Source of the DNA: an uncultured Bacillota bacterium | GTDB taxonomy: Bacteria; Bacillota_I; Bacilli_A; RFN20; CAG-826 | Reading direction: 5' to 3' | NCBI GenBank assembly: GCA_949293555.1 | Contig: CASFDV010000001.1 | Location: forward strand, 174,605 to 238,604 | Length of the DNA: 64,000 bases | Shown here: positions 44,632 to 54,300 of the stretch, piece after piece | Position numbering within the stretch: the first letter of the stretch is position 1 | How the letters are laid out: each line of letters opens with the position of its first letter | Translations under genes and position numbers: made by a program | The notes under the pieces: model-generated | The model's database searches: none | What the model saw: the letters and a program-made list of their open reading frames with translations, nothing else | What the model was told of the DNA's origin: nothing

Positions 44632-45624
44632 TCAATCTCCTACGTAGTCGCGGAAGTGGAGCCCGAGCCCAGCGAGCCTGTCCTTCACTTCCTTCAGCGA
44701 TTTCTTGCCGAGGTTGCGCACCTTCATCATGTCTTCCTCGCTCTTCTGGGTGAGCTCGAGGACGGTGCAGATGCCGGCGCGCTTGAGGCAGTTCTGCGAA
44801 CGGACGCTCAGGTCGAGCTCCTCGATCATCATGTCCTGGTAGCGGTTCTCCTCGACGTGGCGCTCCTCGATCTCGGTGCGGACCGACTTCGCCTTCTCGT
44901 CCAGGTCGAGGCACTTCTGGAAGTGCGTGATGAGGATCTGGGCGGCCATGGCGACGGCCTCGCTCGGCTCGAGAGAGCCATCGGTGGTCACCTCGAGCTC
45001 GAGGGAGTCGTAGCGCGAGTCGTGCCCGACGCGGGTCGGCTCGACCTTGTAGCCGACCTTCTCGATCGGCGAGAAGCTGCTGTCGGTGGTGATGACGCCG
45101 ATGTGGTCGACCTTGCGCTCGACCTTGTTCTCCTCGCTCGTGAAGTAGCCTCTCCCGGCCCCGACGTAGACGAGCATCTTGAGCTCGGCCCCCTCGCGGA
45201 GGTGGGCGATCTCAAGTTCCGGGTTCACGACGGAGGTCATCGCGGGAAGGCGGAGGTCCCCCGCGCGGAGGGTGCAGGGCCCCTTGGCGTCGACCTCGAG
45301 GCGGCGAGAGTCGGTCCCCCCGTCGTCGTAGCGGAGCACGAGGTCCTTGAGGTTGAGGATGATGCTCGTGACGTCCTCCTCGATGCCCTCGATGGCGCTG
45401 AACTCGTGGCGCACGCCCTCGATCTCGACCGCGTAGACGGCCACGCCCGGGAGGGCGCTCAGGAGCACCCGGCGGAGGGCGTTCCCGATCGTCTGGCCGA
45501 AGCCGCGCTCGAGCGGCTCCATGACGAAGCGGGCGTAGTGCTCCTCCTCGCTCATGGACTCGATGCGGATGTCGAAGCCCTGGAAGGGGCGGGCGATGAG
45601 CGTCTCCTTGCTTTCGATAGCCAT
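44632..45624 (-). CDS. rpoA: DNA-directed RNA polymerase subunit alpha
   Basis: 330 residues. The N-terminal dimerisation domain contains RFVMEPLERGFGQTIGNALRRVLLSALPG and the C-terminal domain (IEELDLSVRSQNCLKRAGICTVLELTQKSEEDMMKVRNLGKKSLKEV) contacts UP elements and activators. The residue normally equivalent to E. coli Arg265 is Arg (SVRSQN), so DNA binding should be kept. Two bases separate it from rplQ. Confidence 0.98.
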   Translation of the reverse strand: MAIESKETLIARPFQGFDIRIESMSEEEHYARFVMEPLERGFGQTIGNALRRVLLSALPGVAVYAVEIEGVRHEFSAIEGIEEDVTSIILNLKDLVLRYDDGGTDSRRLEVDAKGPCTLRAGDLRLPAMTSVVNPELEIAHLREGAELKMLVYVGAGRGYFTSEENKVERKVDHIGVITTDSSFSPIEKVGYKVEPTRVGHDSRYDSLELEVTTDGSLEPSEAVAMAAQILITHFQKCLDLDEKAKSVRTEIEERHVEENRYQDMMIEELDLSVRSQNCLKRAGICTVLELTQKSEEDMMKVRNLGKKSLKEVKDRLAGLGLHFRDYVGD

Positions 45625-45643
45625 TTCTTCCTCCTCGCTATCT

Positions 45644-46057
45644 CTAGCCCCTCCGCCTCTTGGGCGGACGGCAGCCGTTATGGGGGATCGGGGTGACGTC
45701 CTCGATCGAGAGGATGTTGAGCTTGGCGTTCACGAGCCCGCGCATCGCGCCCTCGCGGCCGGGGCCGACGCCGCGGACGCGGACGTCCACGTTGCGGATC
45801 CCCTGCTCGTAGGCCTTCTGCCCGGCGCTTTCGGCGACCTGGCTCGCGGCGTAGGGAGTGCTCTTCTTGGCGCCCCGGTAGCCGAGGGCCCCGGCGGCCG
45901 ACCACGTGAGGACGTTCCCCTGGCGGTCGGTGACGGTGACGATGGTGTTGTTGCTGCTGCTGGTGATGAAGGCGAGGGCGTCCGTGAAGCTCCGCCTGAC
46001 CTTCTTCTTCCGCTGGGGGCCCTTGCCCCGGGCGGCGGTCTTCTTCTTCTCTGCCAT
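45644..46057 (-). CDS. rpsK: 30S ribosomal protein uS11
   Basis: 137 residues. The core starts at [31 protein letters not shown], with a Lys/Arg-rich N-terminal tip ([19 protein letters not shown]), and ends [14 protein letters not shown]. It binds the platform near the Shine-Dalgarno helix. Four bases after rpsM. Confidence 0.97.
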   Translation of the reverse strand: MAEKKKTAARGKGPQRKKKVRRSFTDALAFITSSSNNTIVTVTDRQGNVLTWSAAGALGYRGAKKSTPYAASQVAESAGQKAYEQGIRNVDVRVRGVGPGREGAMRGLVNAKLNILSIEDVTPIPHNGCRPPKRRRG

Positions 46058-46060
46058 AGG

Positions 46061-46441
46061 TTACCTCGTGGCCTCCTTCTTGTTGGCAATCGTCTTCCTC
46101 TTGCCCTTGCGGGTGCGGGCGTTGGTCTTCGTCCTCTGCCCGCGGACGGGGAGGCCGCGGCGGTGGCGGATGCCGCGGTAGCAGCCGATGTCGGTCAGCC
46201 GCTTGATGTTGAAGGCCACCTCGCGCCGGAGGTCGCCCTCGGTGCGGTACTTGGCCACCTCGGCGCGGATGCGGACCATCTCCTCGTCGGTGAGGTCCTT
46301 CACGCGCTTGGTCTCCTCGACCTTGGCGTCCTTGCAGATCTTCCTGGCGGTCGTCCTGCCGATGCCGTAGATGTAGGTCAGGGAAACCCAGACCTGCTTT
46401 TCCGCGGGGATGTCGACGCCCGCGATGCGTGCCATTGCCAT
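46061..46441 (-). CDS. rpsM: 30S ribosomal protein uS13
   Basis: 126 residues starting [28 protein letters not shown], with the C-terminal [25 protein letters not shown] that reaches the P site. An ATG two codons further on is possible, but AAAGG fits the first better. Confidence 0.96.
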   Translation of the reverse strand: MAMARIAGVDIPAEKQVWVSLTYIYGIGRTTARKICKDAKVEETKRVKDLTDEEMVRIRAEVAKYRTEGDLRREVAFNIKRLTDIGCYRGIRHRRGLPVRGQRTKTNARTRKGKRKTIANKKEATR

Positions 46442-46465
46442 GCTTCTTTTGTCCTTTCCCTTCCC

Positions 46466-46579
46466 TTAACCCTGGCGCTGCTTGTGCTTGGGGTTGCTGC
46501 AGATGACCATCACGACGCCATGGCGCCGGATGACCTTGCACTTGTCGCAGATCGGCTTGACCGACGGTCTTACTTTCAT
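46466..46579 (-). CDS. rpmJ: 50S ribosomal protein bL36
   Basis: 37 residues read directly: [19 protein letters not shown] then [18 protein letters not shown]. Cys11, Cys14, Cys27 and His32 form the zinc site. It lies between infA and rpsM, its standard place in Firmicutes. Confidence 0.96.
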   Translation of the reverse strand: MKVRPSVKPICDKCKVIRRHGVVMVICSNPKHKQRQG

Positions 46580-46598
46580 GTGCTTTCTCCTTCGCTTC

Positions 46599-46820
46599 CT
46601 AGCTTCTCTGCCGGAAGCTGATCCGCCCGTGTTCTAGATCGTAGGGGGAGAACTGGACCGTGACCTTATCACCGGGGAGAATGCGGATGTAGTGCATCCG
46701 GATTTTTCCCGAGACGCAGGCGGTGATCACGACTCCGTTGGCAAGCTTCACGCGGAAGTAGGCGTTGGGCAGGCTCTCCAGGACGGTGGCGTCCATCTCG
46801 ATGCAGTCCTTCTTGCTCAC
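46599..46820 (-). CDS. infA: Translation initiation factor IF-1
   Basis: 73-residue S1-like OB fold ([19 protein letters not shown] ... [35 protein letters not shown]). Start codon GTG, overlapping the map stop by four bases (GTGA). The first residues are [10 protein letters not shown], where most species have MAKxDxIEVEG. Confidence 0.95.
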   Translation of the reverse strand: MSKKDCIEMDATVLESLPNAYFRVKLANGVVITACVSGKIRMHYIRILPGDKVTVQFSPYDLEHGRISFRQRS

Positions 46821-47584
46821 TTTGTCCTCTCCTTCTCCTGAAGCGTGATGACCAGGGGGCCATCCTCGGCGACGACGACGGTGTTCTCGTAATGGGCGGT
46901 GGGCTTCCCGTCCCTGCTCACCGCCGTCCATCCGTCCTTCAGGACACGGACGCGGGGCGAGCCCATGAGCACCATCGGCTCGATGGCAAGCGCCATCCCC
47001 GGCCTCAGGAGCGGACCCGACCCGGGGCTTCCCCAGTTCGGCACCGCCGGATCCTCGTGCATCTCGCGCCCGATCCCATGGCCGGTGTAGTCGCGCGAGA
47101 CGGAGTAGCCGCGACTCTCGACGTAGCTCTGGATGGCGTGGCTCACGTCACCCAGATGACGTCCGGGGCGGCATTCCTCGAGCCCCTTGAAGAAGCTGGA
47201 CCTCGTCGCCTCGATCAGGTCCTTCTTCTCCTCGGAGACGACCCCGACCCCGTAGGTGCGGCAGGCGTCGGCGTGGTAGCCGGCCTTCCTCACCACGATG
47301 TCGAGGGAGACGATGTCCCCTTCCCGGAGGATGGTCCGGGAAGAGGGGATGCCGTGGACGAGGACCTCGTTCACGGAGGCGCAGATGGCCTCGGGGAAGC
47401 CGCCGTAGCCCTTGCTCGCGGCCACGCCCCCGCCCTCTTGGATCAGGCGGTCGGCGAGCTCGGAGAGGGCCAGGGTGGAGACCCCGGGCCGGATCTCGCC
47501 CTCGAGACGGTCGAAGACCGAGGCGAGGAGGCGCCCGGCCTCCTCCATGAGGGCGATCTCGCGGGCGCTCTTCCTCTCGATCAG
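46817..47584 (-). CDS. map: Methionine aminopeptidase type I, apparent CTG start
   Basis: 255 residues if started at CTG (47584). The metal-binding residues are Asp in [19 protein letters not shown] (two Asp), His in [13 protein letters not shown], Glu in AIEPMV and Glu in [10 protein letters not shown]; this is the normal five-ligand set. The first ATG (47548) would cut the protein inside the first helix. The 12 codons above it read [12 protein letters not shown], which matches the family opening M-I-x-x-K-S-x-x-E-I-x-x-M. The CTG overlaps the adk stop as CTGA, the same geometry as GTGA at map-infA, and GAGG lies 8 bases upstream. The enzyme removes the N-terminal Met of new proteins. Confidence 0.9.
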   Translation of the reverse strand: MIERKSAREIALMEEAGRLLASVFDRLEGEIRPGVSTLALSELADRLIQEGGGVAASKGYGGFPEAICASVNEVLVHGIPSSRTILREGDIVSLDIVVRKAGYHADACRTYGVGVVSEEKKDLIEATRSSFFKGLEECRPGRHLGDVSHAIQSYVESRGYSVSRDYTGHGIGREMHEDPAVPNWGSPGSGPLLRPGMALAIEPMVLMGSPRVRVLKDGWTAVSRDGKPTAHYENTVVVAEDGPLVITLQEKERTK

Positions 47585-48234
47585 AGGAGCGACCTCAGGA
47601 AGGCGGAGAGCTCCACCTTCAGGTTCCCCATCGGGAGGGTGCCGTCGAACTCGTGGAGGAGCCCGGCTTCCCGGTAGTAGCCCAGGAGCGGCTCGGTGCT
47701 CTTCCTGTAGTTCTCAAGCCTCGTGCGGAAGGCTTCCTCGTTGTCGTCCTTCCGCTGGATGAGCGGGCTCCCGCACAGGTCGCAGATCCCTTCCGCCTTC
47801 GGCTTCAGGGTCTTGACGTTGTAGGAGGCCCCGCACTTGGGGCAGACGCGGCGGGTGGTCACCCGCTCGACGAGGATCTCGGCAGGGCAGGCGAGGTTGA
47901 TCGCCGCGACGAGGGGGCGCTTGATCTCCTCCCCCATCTTCTTCAGGGCCTCCGCCTGGGCGATGGTCCTGGGGAAGCCGTCGAGGAGGTAGCCCTCCTG
48001 GCAGTCGGGGCGCGAGAGGCGCTCCTTCACGAGCTCGCAGGTGAGCTCGTCGCTGACGAGCCCGCCGCTTTCGACGATCTTGCGGATCTTCTCCCCGAGC
48101 GGGGAGCCGGAGGCCATCGCCTCGCGGAACATGTCGCCCGTGGAGATGTGGGGAAGATGGAAGTCCTCCCGGATCCAGGTCGCCGCGGTGCCCTTGCCGG
48201 CCCCCGGCGGACCCATGAGGATGATGTTCAGCAT
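47581..48234 (-). CDS. adk: Adenylate kinase
   Basis: 217 residues. P-loop GPPGAGKGT, AMP-binding DMFREAMASGSPLG and LLDGFPRT, and a LID with a zinc knuckle (CPKC ... CDLC) as in Gram-positive enzymes. It interconverts ATP + AMP and 2 ADP. It lies between secY and map, as in Bacillus. Confidence 0.97.
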   Translation of the reverse strand: MLNIILMGPPGAGKGTAATWIREDFHLPHISTGDMFREAMASGSPLGEKIRKIVESGGLVSDELTCELVKERLSRPDCQEGYLLDGFPRTIAQAEALKKMGEEIKRPLVAAINLACPAEILVERVTTRRVCPKCGASYNVKTLKPKAEGICDLCGSPLIQRKDDNEEAFRTRLENYRKSTEPLLGYYREAGLLHEFDGTLPMGNLKVELSAFLRSLL

Positions 48235-48235
48235 G

Positions 48236-49591
48236 CTATCCCTCCCTGGCCCTTTCGTGGCTCTTCCCGGCGATGAGGCCGTCGATCTGGTTGTTCAGCT
48301 CGATGGCCACGCCGACGATGATGATGAGGCCCGTGCCGCCCATCGCCAGGGACACGTCGTCCCCGAAGAGGTCGGCCCAGACGAGGACGATCGGGAGCGC
48401 GGCGATGAGGGCGAGGGCGAGCGACCCCATGAAGGTCACCCGGTTGAGCACCTTGCCCACGTAGCGCTCCGTCTCCTTCCCCGGGCGGACGCCCGGGATG
48501 TAGGAGCCGTTCTTCTGGAAGTTGTCGGCGAGCTTCTCCGGATCGATCGACATCTGCGCGTAGAAGAAGCTGAAGGCGATGATGAGCGCCAGGTAGATGA
48601 AGAGCCCCCAGTTCATCTCCCAGTGGCTCCCGTCGAACCAGGGCATCGTGAACGTCTGGTTGTAGTTAAAGATCTGGAGCCACTCGGCCTCCGCCGCCTC
48701 CTGGCTGATGAAGCCGGCGACGATCGCCGGGGCCGACATCAATGAGGCCGCGAAGATGACCGGGATGACGCCGGCGCTGTTCAGCTTGATGGGAAGGTAA
48801 CTGGCCCTCGCCATCGAGCTCGTCGCCCGCCCCTTGCCGGCGTTCTGCACCGGGATCTTCCTGCGGGAAGTCTCGATGAAGACCACGAAGCCGATGATGA
48901 GGAGGAAGGCGAGGATGTAGATCGCGAACTGGAAGGCGCCCGTCACCATCTCGCCGGAGCCATGGGCCACGTTCCCCGTGATCCACTTGTCCCAGGCGGT
49001 GGTGATCTGGGTCGGGAGCGAGCGGACGCAGCCGGCGAAGATGATCATCGAGATTCCGTTCCCGAGACCCTTCTCCGTGATCTGGTCGCCGAGCCACATC
49101 GTGAGCATCGCGCCTCCGAGGAGGACGGCGATGATGTAGACGTAGGTCCCGAAGTTGTCGTCCAGGTTGAGGGAGATGTAGGAGCTGTTGATCATCGTCC
49201 GGATGATACCGTAGGCCTGGACCGCGCCCAGGAGGAGCGTCAGGTAGCGGGTCGCCATCTCGATCTTCTTCCGCCCCTGCTCGCCTTGCTTGGATAGCTC
49301 GGTGAGCGCGGGCAGGACGTTCTTCGAGAGCAGCTGGATGATGATCTGCGAGGTGATGTAGGGGCTCACCCCCAGGGCGAAGATCGAGAAGTTGGAGAGC
49401 GCCCCGCCGCCCAGGAGATCCATGAGGGCGAGGGAGTTCCCCGAGTTCATCAGGTCGTTCAGCTCCTGGGAGACGGCGACTCCCGGCACGGTGATGGCCG
49501 CTCCGATCCGGATGACGAAGAGAACCATTATCGTGAAGAAGATCCGATTGACGATTTCCTTGTTCTTGAAGATCGAAGCGAGCTTTTTCAT
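48236..49591 (-). CDS. secY: Protein translocase subunit SecY
   Basis: 451 residues, ten membrane helices. Recognisable by RIFFTIMVLFVIRIGAAI, the plug region LMDLLGGGALSNFSIFALGVSPYITSQIIIQLL, and the cytosolic GKGRATSSMARASYLPIKLNSAGVIPVIFA loop. Its stop precedes adk by one base and its start overlaps the rplO stop by one base. Confidence 0.97.
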   Translation of the reverse strand: MKKLASIFKNKEIVNRIFFTIMVLFVIRIGAAITVPGVAVSQELNDLMNSGNSLALMDLLGGGALSNFSIFALGVSPYITSQIIIQLLSKNVLPALTELSKQGEQGRKKIEMATRYLTLLLGAVQAYGIIRTMINSSYISLNLDDNFGTYVYIIAVLLGGAMLTMWLGDQITEKGLGNGISMIIFAGCVRSLPTQITTAWDKWITGNVAHGSGEMVTGAFQFAIYILAFLLIIGFVVFIETSRRKIPVQNAGKGRATSSMARASYLPIKLNSAGVIPVIFAASLMSAPAIVAGFISQEAAEAEWLQIFNYNQTFTMPWFDGSHWEMNWGLFIYLALIIAFSFFYAQMSIDPEKLADNFQKNGSYIPGVRPGKETERYVGKVLNRVTFMGSLALALIAALPIVLVWADLFGDDVSLAMGGTGLIIIVGVAIELNNQIDGLIAGKSHERAREG

Positions 49592-50037
49592 TACTGGATG
49601 ACCTCGGCGGTGCCGCCCTTCCCCTCGATCGCGGCTTTCGCCGAGGAGGAGAAGGCGTGGGCGCTCACCTTGAGCTTCCGCTCAAGCGTCCCACGGCCGA
49701 GGATTTTAATCCCATCGCGGGCGTCTTTCACCATCCCCGTCTCCATGAGGAGGGCCGGGGTGACCTCGGTCCCGTCCTCGAAGCGGTTCAGGTCCTCGAG
49801 GTTGACGGGGGCGAAGGAGCGGCGGTTCACGTTCTTGAAGCCGAACTTCGGGATGCGGCGGATGAGCGGCATCTGCCCGCCCTCGAAGCCGCGCTTCTTG
49901 GTGTGGCTGTGGGCGCCCTGGCCCTTCTGGCCGCGCCCGGCGGTCTTGCCGTTCCCGGTGCCGCGGCCCTGGCCCTTGCGGAAGTGCTCGGTCTTCGAGC
50001 CGGGCATCGCCACGAGGGAGTGGAGGTTCTTAGCCAT
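49591..50037 (-). CDS. rplO: 50S ribosomal protein uL15
   Basis: 148 residues with the Gly/Lys-rich N-terminus [20 protein letters not shown] and the RIPKFGFKN block. It overlaps rpsE by eight bases; rpmD, normally between them, is absent. Confidence 0.96.
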   Translation of the reverse strand: MAKNLHSLVAMPGSKTEHFRKGQGRGTGNGKTAGRGQKGQGAHSHTKKRGFEGGQMPLIRRIPKFGFKNVNRRSFAPVNLEDLNRFEDGTEVTPALLMETGMVKDARDGIKILGRGTLERKLKVSAHAFSSSAKAAIEGKGGTAEVIQ

Positions 50038-50731
50038 TCTGCTTCTCTCCTTCCGAGGCCTTCGGGGCCTCCTCCTCCTTCCGGAGCCCGCGGAGGACCA
50101 TCACGGTCTTGTAGTCCTTGAGCTGGAGGAGGGCGTCGTGGGTGGCGCGGACGACGTTGATGGGCGTCCGGCTCCCCAGGACCTTGCAGACGACGTTGCG
50201 GACCCCGGCGAGCTCGAGGATCGCGCGGGTGGCGCCGCCGCCGACGATGCCCGTGCCCTCGGGCGCGGGACGGAGGACGACGGTCGTCTTCTCAAAGCGG
50301 CCGACGACGCGGTGGGCGATGGTGCCCTTGCGGATGCGGATGAGGTAGAGCTTCTTCTTGGCCTGGACGATCGCCTTCTTGATGGCGTCGGGCACTTCCC
50401 CGGACTTCCGGAGGGCGAAGCCGTAGTGGCCCTTCTGGTCGCCCACGACGACGAGCGTGTCGAAGCGGATGTGGCGTCCGCCGCTCTCCGTGCGGGAGAT
50501 GCGGTTGATGTCGACGACCCTGTCCTTGAACTCGTCGTCCTCGCGGCGGAAGCCTCCGCGGCCTCCGCGCCTCTCGCCGGGGCGTCCCTTGCGGTCCCCG
50601 TACTTCCGGTCGCCCGGGCGGGCGGCGGCGCGAGATCCGCGCGGCTCGTAGTTGGGGTTCCCGGTCGGACGGCGGTCCTGGGAGGGCTGGGCCCCGTTCT
50701 CGACGGGGGCGGAAATCTTCGTGTCTTCCAT
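50030..50731 (-). CDS. rpsE: 30S ribosomal protein uS5 with long N-terminal tail
   Basis: 233 residues, against about 165 in most bacteria. The normal core starts near [35 protein letters not shown] and includes [24 protein letters not shown]. Before it are ~68 residues rich in Arg, Gly, Asp and Pro ([21 protein letters not shown]), a disordered RGG-like tail. A C-terminal acidic/lysine tail ([15 protein letters not shown]) is also present. Confidence 0.95.
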   Translation of the reverse strand: MEDTKISAPVENGAQPSQDRRPTGNPNYEPRGSRAAARPGDRKYGDRKGRPGERRGGRGGFRREDDEFKDRVVDINRISRTESGGRHIRFDTLVVVGDQKGHYGFALRKSGEVPDAIKKAIVQAKKKLYLIRIRKGTIAHRVVGRFEKTTVVLRPAPEGTGIVGGGATRAILELAGVRNVVCKVLGSRTPINVVRATHDALLQLKDYKTVMVLRGLRKEEEAPKASEGEKQNG

Positions 50732-50742
50732 GGTTTCTCTCC

Positions 50743-51099
50743 TTAGAGCCGGAGCCCGGCCTCGCGGGCCGCCTCGCAGAGGGCGGCGACCCTGCCGTGG
50801 TACTGGTAGCCGCCGCGGTCGAACACGGCGCACTCGATCTTGAGGGCGAGGGCCTTCCTGGCGATGTCCTCGCCGACCTTCCTCGCGGCCTCGACGTTGC
50901 CCCCGTTCGCGAGCTTGAGCTCGACGGATCCGGAGGAGCAGAGGGTGATTCCCTTGGTGTCGTCGATCAGCTGGCAGCTGATGTGCTTGTTCGAGCGGAA
51001 GACGCTGAGCCGCGGGCGGAGGGGGGTCCCGTGGACCTTCTCCCTGACCCGGAGATGGCGGCGCTCGCGCATCGCGTTCCTGGATTCTTTGCGGATCAT
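50743..51099 (-). CDS. rplR: 50S ribosomal protein uL18
   Basis: 118 residues ([40 protein letters not shown] ... [24 protein letters not shown]). Binds 5S rRNA with L5. Normal size, 11 bases before rpsE. Confidence 0.96.
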   Translation of the reverse strand: MIRKESRNAMRERRHLRVREKVHGTPLRPRLSVFRSNKHISCQLIDDTKGITLCSSGSVELKLANGGNVEAARKVGEDIARKALALKIECAVFDRGGYQYHGRVAALCEAAREAGLRL

Positions 51100-51108
51100 G
51101 CGTTCTCC

Positions 51109-51672
51109 TTACTTCTTGCCGGAGGCGGCGGCGCGCTTGCCGACCTTCTTGATGAGGTGCTGGCCCTTGTAGTGGACGCCCTTCTGGCCGTAGGGGTCGG
51201 GCCTCCTCAGGTCGTAGATGCGGGCGGCGGTCTCGCCGACCTCGAACTTGTCGACGCCCTCGACGACGACGTGGGTCTCGTCGGGGCAGCTGATCTTGGT
51301 GTACTTCCCGATCGGGCGGGCATGCACCTCGTGGCTGTAGCCGAGGAACATGGTGAGCGTCCCGTCCTTGACGGAGGCGCGGTAGCCGGTGCCGTTGATC
51401 TCCAGCTCCTTCTTCCAGCCCTCGGTGACGCCCTTGACGGCGTTATGGAGGAGGGCAGCGGCGGTGCCGTGGTTGGCGGCGCTCTCCTTGTTCTCCTCCC
51501 AGTCCGCGGCAGGGCGGACATGGAGGGCCCCGTCGGCCTCTTCGACGCTGACGCCCGCGGGAACGTGGACGCTTACTTCGCCTTTGGGGCCCTTGACGAG
51601 GAGCGTGCTTCCCTCGAGGGAGAAGGTCACGCCTTCCGGGAGAGGTATGGGTTTGAATCCAATGCGAGACAT
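51109..51672 (-). CDS. rplF: 50S ribosomal protein uL6
   Basis: 187 residues with both L6 repeats: GVTFSLEGSTLLVKGPKGEVSV and GYSHEVHARPIGKYTKISCPDETHVVVEG, ending RRPDPYGQKGVHYKGQHLIKKVGK. Lies near the factor-binding site. Confidence 0.97.
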   Translation of the reverse strand: MSRIGFKPIPLPEGVTFSLEGSTLLVKGPKGEVSVHVPAGVSVEEADGALHVRPAADWEENKESAANHGTAAALLHNAVKGVTEGWKKELEINGTGYRASVKDGTLTMFLGYSHEVHARPIGKYTKISCPDETHVVVEGVDKFEVGETAARIYDLRRPDPYGQKGVHYKGQHLIKKVGKRAAASGKK

Positions 51673-51688
51673 TGCTCTTTTCCTTTCC

Positions 51689-52081
51689 TTAGTAGACGTA
51701 GCAGAGGACCTCGCCGCCCACGCCGGCCTTGCGGCACTCGGCGTCGGTGAGGATCCCCTTGGAGGTGCTGACGATGGCGATGCCGTAGCCGGGGACGCGC
51801 GGAAGCTCGTCCACGCCCATCGTCACGCGGAGTCCGGGCTTGGAGATGCGGCGGAGGTTGGTGATGACCCTCTCGCCGTTCTTCCCGTACTTGAGGACGA
51901 GGGTGAGGGTCTTCTTGGCCCCGTCCCTCTCCTCGTGGCAGTCGAGCAAGTAGCCCTCGCGCTTCATGATGCGCGCGATGGCCAGGAGCGTCTTCCCGGA
52001 AGGAAGGGAGACGGTGTCGCGCCGGAGCGCGTTCGCGTTCCGGATGCGGGTCAGCATGTCGCTGATGGGATCTGCGATCAT
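51689..52081 (-). CDS. rpsH: 30S ribosomal protein uS8
   Basis: 130 residues: IADPISDMLTRIRNANALRRDTVSLPSGK and C-terminal VPGYGIAIVSTSKGILTDAECRKAGVGGEVLCYVY. In many bacteria S8 represses spc-operon translation near rplE; no such site was recognised by eye. Confidence 0.97.
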   Translation of the reverse strand: MIADPISDMLTRIRNANALRRDTVSLPSGKTLLAIARIMKREGYLLDCHEERDGAKKTLTLVLKYGKNGERVITNLRRISKPGLRVTMGVDELPRVPGYGIAIVSTSKGILTDAECRKAGVGGEVLCYVY

Positions 52082-52099
52082 CTTGTCTTTCCTCCTTCT

Positions 52100-52285
52100 T
52101 TACCAGCTGGCCTTCCTCATGCCCGGGATCTCGCCCTTGTAGGCGAGCTCGCGGAGGCAGATGCGGCAGAGGCCGAACTTGCGGATGACGCCGTGGACGC
52201 GCCCGCAGCGGGCGCAGCGGGTGTAGGCCCTCGTGCTGAACTTGGGCTTCCTGGCCTGCTTGTTGATGAGACTCTTCTTGGCCAT
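52100..52285 (-). CDS. rpsN: 30S ribosomal protein uS14, zinc-binding type Z
   Basis: 61 residues with [20 protein letters not shown], the four-Cys zinc form. This short form is used instead of the long Cys-free S14. Confidence 0.97.
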   Translation of the reverse strand: MAKKSLINKQARKPKFSTRAYTRCARCGRVHGVIRKFGLCRICLRELAYKGEIPGMRKASW

Positions 52286-52290
52286 TGCGA

Positions 52291-53043
52291 TTACCTCCTG
52301 AAGGGCAGCCCCAGCCCCTCGAGGAGGTGCAGCGCCTCCTCGTCCGTCCGGGCGGTGGTCACCATGACGATGTCCATGCCGCGGAGCTTGCCGGTCTTGT
52401 CGTACTCGATCTCGGGGAAGATGAGCTGCTCCTTGACCCCGAGGGTGTAGTTCCCGTGCCCGTCGAACCCGTTCCGGCTGATGCCGCGGAAGTCGCGGAC
52501 GCGCGGGAGGGAGATGCTGACGAGCTTGTCGAGGAACTCGTACATCCGGAGGCCGCGGAGGGTCACCTTGCAGCCGATCGCCTGCCCTTCCCTGAGGTGG
52601 AAGGAGGCGATGGACTTCTTCGCCCTGGTCACCACCGGCTTCTGGCCGCTGATGCGGGTGAGGTCCTGGACGCTGTCATCGAGGGCCTTGCTGTTCCCCG
52701 TGGCGTCGCCCACGCCGATGTTGACGACGATCTTCTCAAGGCGCGGGGCCTCCATCGGCGACTTGTAGCCGTGCTCCTTCATGAGGGAGGGCACGACCTC
52801 CTCGCGCCACTTGCGGGCGAGGCGGTTCTGGCTGAGGGCGCTCGGCGTCCTCTCCTTCTTGGGGGCGCTCTTCTTCGCGGGGGCCTTCTTCTCCTCCGCG
52901 GGAGCCTCCTCCTTGGGGGCGGCGGCCTTCTTGGCCGGGGCCTTCCTGGCGGCCGTCTTCTTGGGAGCGGCCTTCTTCGGAGCGGCCTTCTTGGCGGGGC
53001 TCTCCTCGAGGGTGCCCTCGGTTTCGATCTTCTTCTCTGCCAT
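52291..53043 (-). CDS. rplE: 50S ribosomal protein uL5 with Lys/Ala/Pro-rich N-terminal tail
   Basis: 250 residues, against about 180. The L5 core begins near [36 protein letters not shown] and includes [21 protein letters not shown]. The first ~70 residues are low-complexity repeats of [15 protein letters not shown] and [13 protein letters not shown], resembling the tail on L22 in the same operon. Confidence 0.95.
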   Translation of the reverse strand: MAEKKIETEGTLEESPAKKAAPKKAAPKKTAARKAPAKKAAAPKEEAPAEEKKAPAKKSAPKKERTPSALSQNRLARKWREEVVPSLMKEHGYKSPMEAPRLEKIVVNIGVGDATGNSKALDDSVQDLTRISGQKPVVTRAKKSIASFHLREGQAIGCKVTLRGLRMYEFLDKLVSISLPRVRDFRGISRNGFDGHGNYTLGVKEQLIFPEIEYDKTGKLRGMDIVMVTTARTDEEALHLLEGLGLPFRR

Positions 53044-53054
53044 TGGGTTGCTCC

Positions 53055-53369
53055 TTACTTCTTCTCGTCGAGCGAGGCGCCGGAGTCCGCGACGCGGATC
53101 TTCCTGCCGCCGACGACCTTGTGGTGGACCCTCGTTGGACGGCCCGTCTTCGGGTCGATGAGGGCGAGGTTGCTCACGTGCACGGGCATGTAGATGTCCT
53201 TGACGGACCCCTCGGGCACGGCCTGGGTCGGCTTGACGTGCCTCTTGTGGACGTTCACGCCTTCGACGACCGCGGTCTCCTGCTCGGGGTGGACGAGCTG
53301 GACGACGCCGGTCTTGCCTCTGTCGGAGCCGGCGATGACGATGACGGTGTCACCTTTCCTGATGTTCAT
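53055..53369 (-). CDS. rplX: 50S ribosomal protein uL24
   Basis: 104 residues with the KOW motif ([24 protein letters not shown]) and [35 protein letters not shown]. An early assembly protein at the exit-tunnel side. Confidence 0.96.
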   Translation of the reverse strand: MNIRKGDTVIVIAGSDRGKTGVVQLVHPEQETAVVEGVNVHKRHVKPTQAVPEGSVKDIYMPVHVSNLALIDPKTGRPTRVHHKVVGGRKIRVADSGASLDEKK

Positions 53370-53379
53370 CGTTTCCTCC

Positions 53380-53748
53380 TTAGAGAACCTCGAGGGCGAG
53401 CGAGATGATCTTCATGTAGCCCTTCTCGCGGAGCTCCCTGGCGACCGGTCCGAAGACGCGGGTGCCGAGGGGGTTCCCGTCGTTGTCGATGAGGACGACG
53501 GCGTTGTCGTCGAAGCAGATCGAGCTGCCGTCCTTCCTCTGGATGGCCTTCTTCGTACGGACGATGACGGCGCGCACGACCTGGCCCTTCTTGATCTTGC
53601 CGTTGGGGGTGGCGTCCTTGACGGCGCACTGGATGACGTCGCCGATGGTGCTCCTCTTGCGGCGGCCTCCGCCGTAGAGCTGGAAGGCGCGCACGGAGCG
53701 GGCGCCGGAGTTATCGGCGACGACGAGGTTCGTTTCCTTCTGGATCAT
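53380..53748 (-). CDS. rplN: 50S ribosomal protein uL14
   Basis: 122 residues, the most conserved length in the family: [24 protein letters not shown] ... RGSR-type end replaced by [21 protein letters not shown]. Confidence 0.97.
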   Translation of the reverse strand: MIQKETNLVVADNSGARSVRAFQLYGGGRRKRSTIGDVIQCAVKDATPNGKIKKGQVVRAVIVRTKKAIQRKDGSSICFDDNAVVLIDNDGNPLGTRVFGPVARELREKGYMKIISLALEVL

Positions 53749-53751
53749 TGC

Positions 53752-54090
53752 CTACTCCTCCTTCTCCCCGTGGGCGGCCTCCTCGACCCCTTCCTTCGCC
53801 TCGAGGGCGGCCTCGGTGGCCTCGAGCGAGGTCCCGCCGATCGCCTTCTTGTCGATGGAGACGAGGCGGAAGCGCTTGGTGGCGCTCATCGGGCGGCAGG
53901 CCATGATGGTCACGGTGTCGCCGAGCTCGGCCTCGCACTTCTCGTCGTGGGCGCGGTACTTCTTCGAGTAGCTGACGCGCTTCTTGTAGAGGGGGTCGTT
54001 CCTCTTGGTCGAGACGAGGACGGTGATCGTCTTGCTGTTCTTGACCGAGGTGACGACGCCCTGGAAGGTCGTCCTTCTGTTCCGTTCCAT
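53752..54090 (-). CDS. rpsQ: 30S ribosomal protein uS17 with acidic C-terminal tail
   Basis: 112 residues, against ~85. OB-fold core [39 protein letters not shown] ... [15 protein letters not shown]. The last ~28 residues ([23 protein letters not shown]) are acidic and probably helical or disordered. Confidence 0.96.
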   Translation of the reverse strand: MERNRRTTFQGVVTSVKNSKTITVLVSTKRNDPLYKKRVSYSKKYRAHDEKCEAELGDTVTIMACRPMSATKRFRLVSIDKKAIGGTSLEATEAALEAKEGVEEAAHGEKEE

Positions 54091-54091
54091 G

Positions 54092-54298
54092 TTACTTCGC
54101 CTCCTTCTTCGAGAGCTCTCTCTCGCGCCGGACGGTCTCGCCGCGGGCGATGTCCTTGCGGAGGGAGCGGATCTCCTCGGGATGCTCGAGGTTGCCCACG
54201 GCCTTCTGCCGGGTCAGCTCGAACTTCCGGAGACGGAGCTCGGCAAGGCGAGATTTCAGCTCCTCGTCGGTGAGCTCGCGGAATTCCTTGATGCTCAT
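54092..54298 (-). CDS. rpmC: 50S ribosomal protein uL29
   Basis: 68-residue two-helix protein ([51 protein letters not shown]). Sits at the tunnel exit, docking site for trigger factor and SRP. Confidence 0.95.
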   Translation of the reverse strand: MSIKEFRELTDEELKSRLAELRLRKFELTRQKAVGNLEHPEEIRSLRKDIARGETVRRERELSKKEAK

Positions 54299-54300
54299 TT

